Shown here: piece after piece, positions 22,958 to 23,687 of the stretch
Numbering within the stretch: position 1 is the first letter of the stretch
Layout of the letters: the number at the start of each line of letters is the position of its first letter
The notes under the pieces: model-generated
Told to the model about the DNA's origin: nothing
Seen by the model: the letters and a program-made list of their open reading frames with translations, nothing else
Database searches by the model: none
Made by a program: the position numbers and the translations under genes
From: an uncultured Rhodocyclaceae bacterium
GTDB lineage: Bacteria > Pseudomonadota > Gammaproteobacteria > Burkholderiales > Rhodocyclaceae
Reading direction: 5' to 3'
Assembly: GCA_903930805.1 (NCBI GenBank)
Contig: CAIYZZ010000272.1
Span: forward strand, 1 to 23,687
Length of the DNA stretch: 23,687 nucleotides

Positions 22958-23088
22958 ATCCGGGCCTGTTCTACCTTGTGCGCTGAGTCTAACTTTCAGC
23001 TAAATGACGAACTGTTTGAAAAGAAGGAGAAAAATCAGCTAGATGTGTTGCGGGACGGTACCCGCGCCGTCCCGCCAGCGCCGACTTT
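22958..23088. promoter_or_regulatory. Intergenic region upstream of the msh operon
   Basis: The gap between the acyl-CoA carboxylase stop and mshI is 131 bases. From the carboxylase side it holds repeat copy 5, a GC-rich hairpin, and an AT-rich tract (23010-23040, with runs of T on the minus strand). A TTAGACT sequence on the minus strand (revcomp of about 22984-22990) could be a -10 box, but no matching -35 box is clear. The msh promoter most likely lies in this AT-rich part. Confidence 0.35.
23050..23075. terminator. Perfect 9-bp hairpin downstream of the carboxylase gene (possible terminator)
   Basis: GCGGGACGG (23050-23058) and CCGTCCCGC (23067-23075) are perfect inverted arms around an 8-base loop. 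The right arm is the first part of repeat copy 5. On the minus strand a run of T occurs only about 15 bases past the stem, so this is not a classic rho-independent terminator. It could still act as one, or as an RNA-stabilising 3' end for the carboxylase transcript. Confidence 0.45.
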
Positions 23089-23090
23089 TT
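23066..23090 (+). repeat. Dispersed 25-bp repeat, copy 5 (intergenic, touching the pccA stop)
   Basis: A perfect 25 of 25 copy. Its last two T bases are part of the pccA stop codon complement, and its first bases form one arm of the 9-bp hairpin at 23050-23075. The only copy outside a coding body. Confidence 0.88.
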
Positions 23091-23687
23091 ACTTGAAGCC
23101 GATGATCGGTTGGTCAACCGCGAGGCTTTCGCCCGCCTTCGCCAGCAGCCCATCGACGATGCAGTCGCGATCCGCTTTCAGTATGTTCTCCATCTTCATT
23201 GCCTCGATTTTTGCCAGCACCTCGCCAGCCTTGACTTCCTGGCCGGGGACGACGGCGATATGGGTCAGCAGGCCCGGCATCGGCGACAGGAGGAATTTCG
23301 ACATGTCGGGCACAGCCTTGATCGGCATCCTTGCCCTTAGTTCCGCAGTGCGCGCCGACATCACCTGAATGTCGGCCTGCACGCCCCAGTGGAACAGGCG
23401 ATAGAGCAGCCCGCGCCTTTCCACCTGCATGCAGATCGGCTGGCCATTGAGCGTGCCGACATACAGCGGGTCGCCGAACTGCCAGTTCGAGCGCAGTTCA
23501 TAGCGCTCGTCGGCGAAGCTTACATCCCAGCCAGCTTGTGCTTTGAGCACCTTGACCGGATGTTGTGCGCCTCCCAGAATGACTACAAAATCTTCACCGG
23601 CGACGAATGCGTGACCAGGCATCTGGCCGGAAATCGTTGCATTGCGCGCCAGATATTGGCGATGGATCGCGGCGGCGACCGCTACCA
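23089..23687 (-). CDS. pccA: Acetyl/propionyl-CoA carboxylase alpha subunit, C-terminal part (cut by the window edge)
   Basis: The last 198 residues of a gene that enters from the right edge; the frame is open to 23687, so the ATG at 23622 is internal. The end is a biotin-carboxyl-carrier domain: LLSPMPGLLTHIAVVPGQEVKAGEVL, then EAMKMENI, whose lysine is biotinylated. Upstream, the block VERRGLLYRLFHWGVQADIQVMSARTAEL is the BT-type domain found in PccA. The enzyme carboxylates propionyl- or acetyl-CoA with bicarbonate and ATP. The PccA assignment rests on this C-terminal pattern; the related methylcrotonyl-CoA subunit is less likely. The stop codon overlaps repeat copy 5. Confidence 0.82.
   Translation of the reverse strand, partial: VAVAAAIHRQYLARNATISGQMPGHAFVAGEDFVVILGGAQHPVKVLKAQAGWDVSFADERYELRSNWQFGDPLYVGTLNGQPICMQVERRGLLYRLFHWGVQADIQVMSARTAELRARMPIKAVPDMSKFLLSPMPGLLTHIAVVPGQEVKAGEVLAKIEAMKMENILKADRDCIVDGLLAKAGESLAVDQPIIGFK

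Overview
The window looks like chromosomal DNA of a GC-rich betaproteobacterium, most likely of the Rhodocyclales/Sterolibacteriaceae type. I infer this from protein character and gene order (phoH-ybeY-corC-lnt-glyQ-glyS-gmhB-plsC, an MSHA-type pilus cluster, MsrPQ). The sequence cannot settle the genus. Genes are tightly packed: no gene-free stretch exceeds about 150 bases, and I found no rRNA, tRNA, CRISPR array, insertion sequence or prophage.

Layout. Positions 1-195 (-) hold the start of an NADP-type malic enzyme gene, divergent from an orphan ParA-family ATPase (276-1070, +). A two-gene signalling block follows on +: a class III adenylate cyclase with a C-terminal hemerythrin domain (1221-2672) and a response regulator with an HD-GYP c-di-GMP phosphodiesterase domain (2711-3760). 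From 13459 down to 3757 runs an eleven-gene unit on the - strand: a small unknown protein, PhoH-like ATPase, YbeY, CorC, Lnt, GlyQ, GlyS, GmhB, PlsC, a catalytically dead relative of YgjP, and YgjP. It combines RNA and translation quality control, glycyl-tRNA charging and envelope (lipoprotein, heptose, phospholipid) synthesis. MsrP-MsrQ (13500-15001, +) repairs oxidised periplasmic methionine. BioC (14989-15810, -) and ComF (15834-16544, +) are divergent from each other. The - strand from 22957 to 16537 carries mshI-mshI2-mshJ-mshK-mshL-mshM-mshN, the assembly-platform and secretin part of an MSHA-type IV pilus. The right edge holds the biotin-carrier end of an acyl-CoA carboxylase alpha subunit.

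The most striking signal is a 25-base dispersed repeat. Its core is GTCCCRCCAGCGCCGAC, preceded by GCC and followed by T4-5. I count nine copies, in both orientations; eight lie inside coding genes, read in several frames, and one is intergenic. In several hosts the copy sits where a protein tolerates extra sequence: a signal-peptide junction, a proline-rich linker, an enzyme loop, a C-terminal tail. It therefore looks like an element that inserts into or spreads through genes. Two further sites may be decayed copies. Other points of interest are the cyclase-hemerythrin fusion, the YgjP pseudo-enzyme next to its active paralogue, and an MSHA locus that stops before the motor ATPase and pilin genes.
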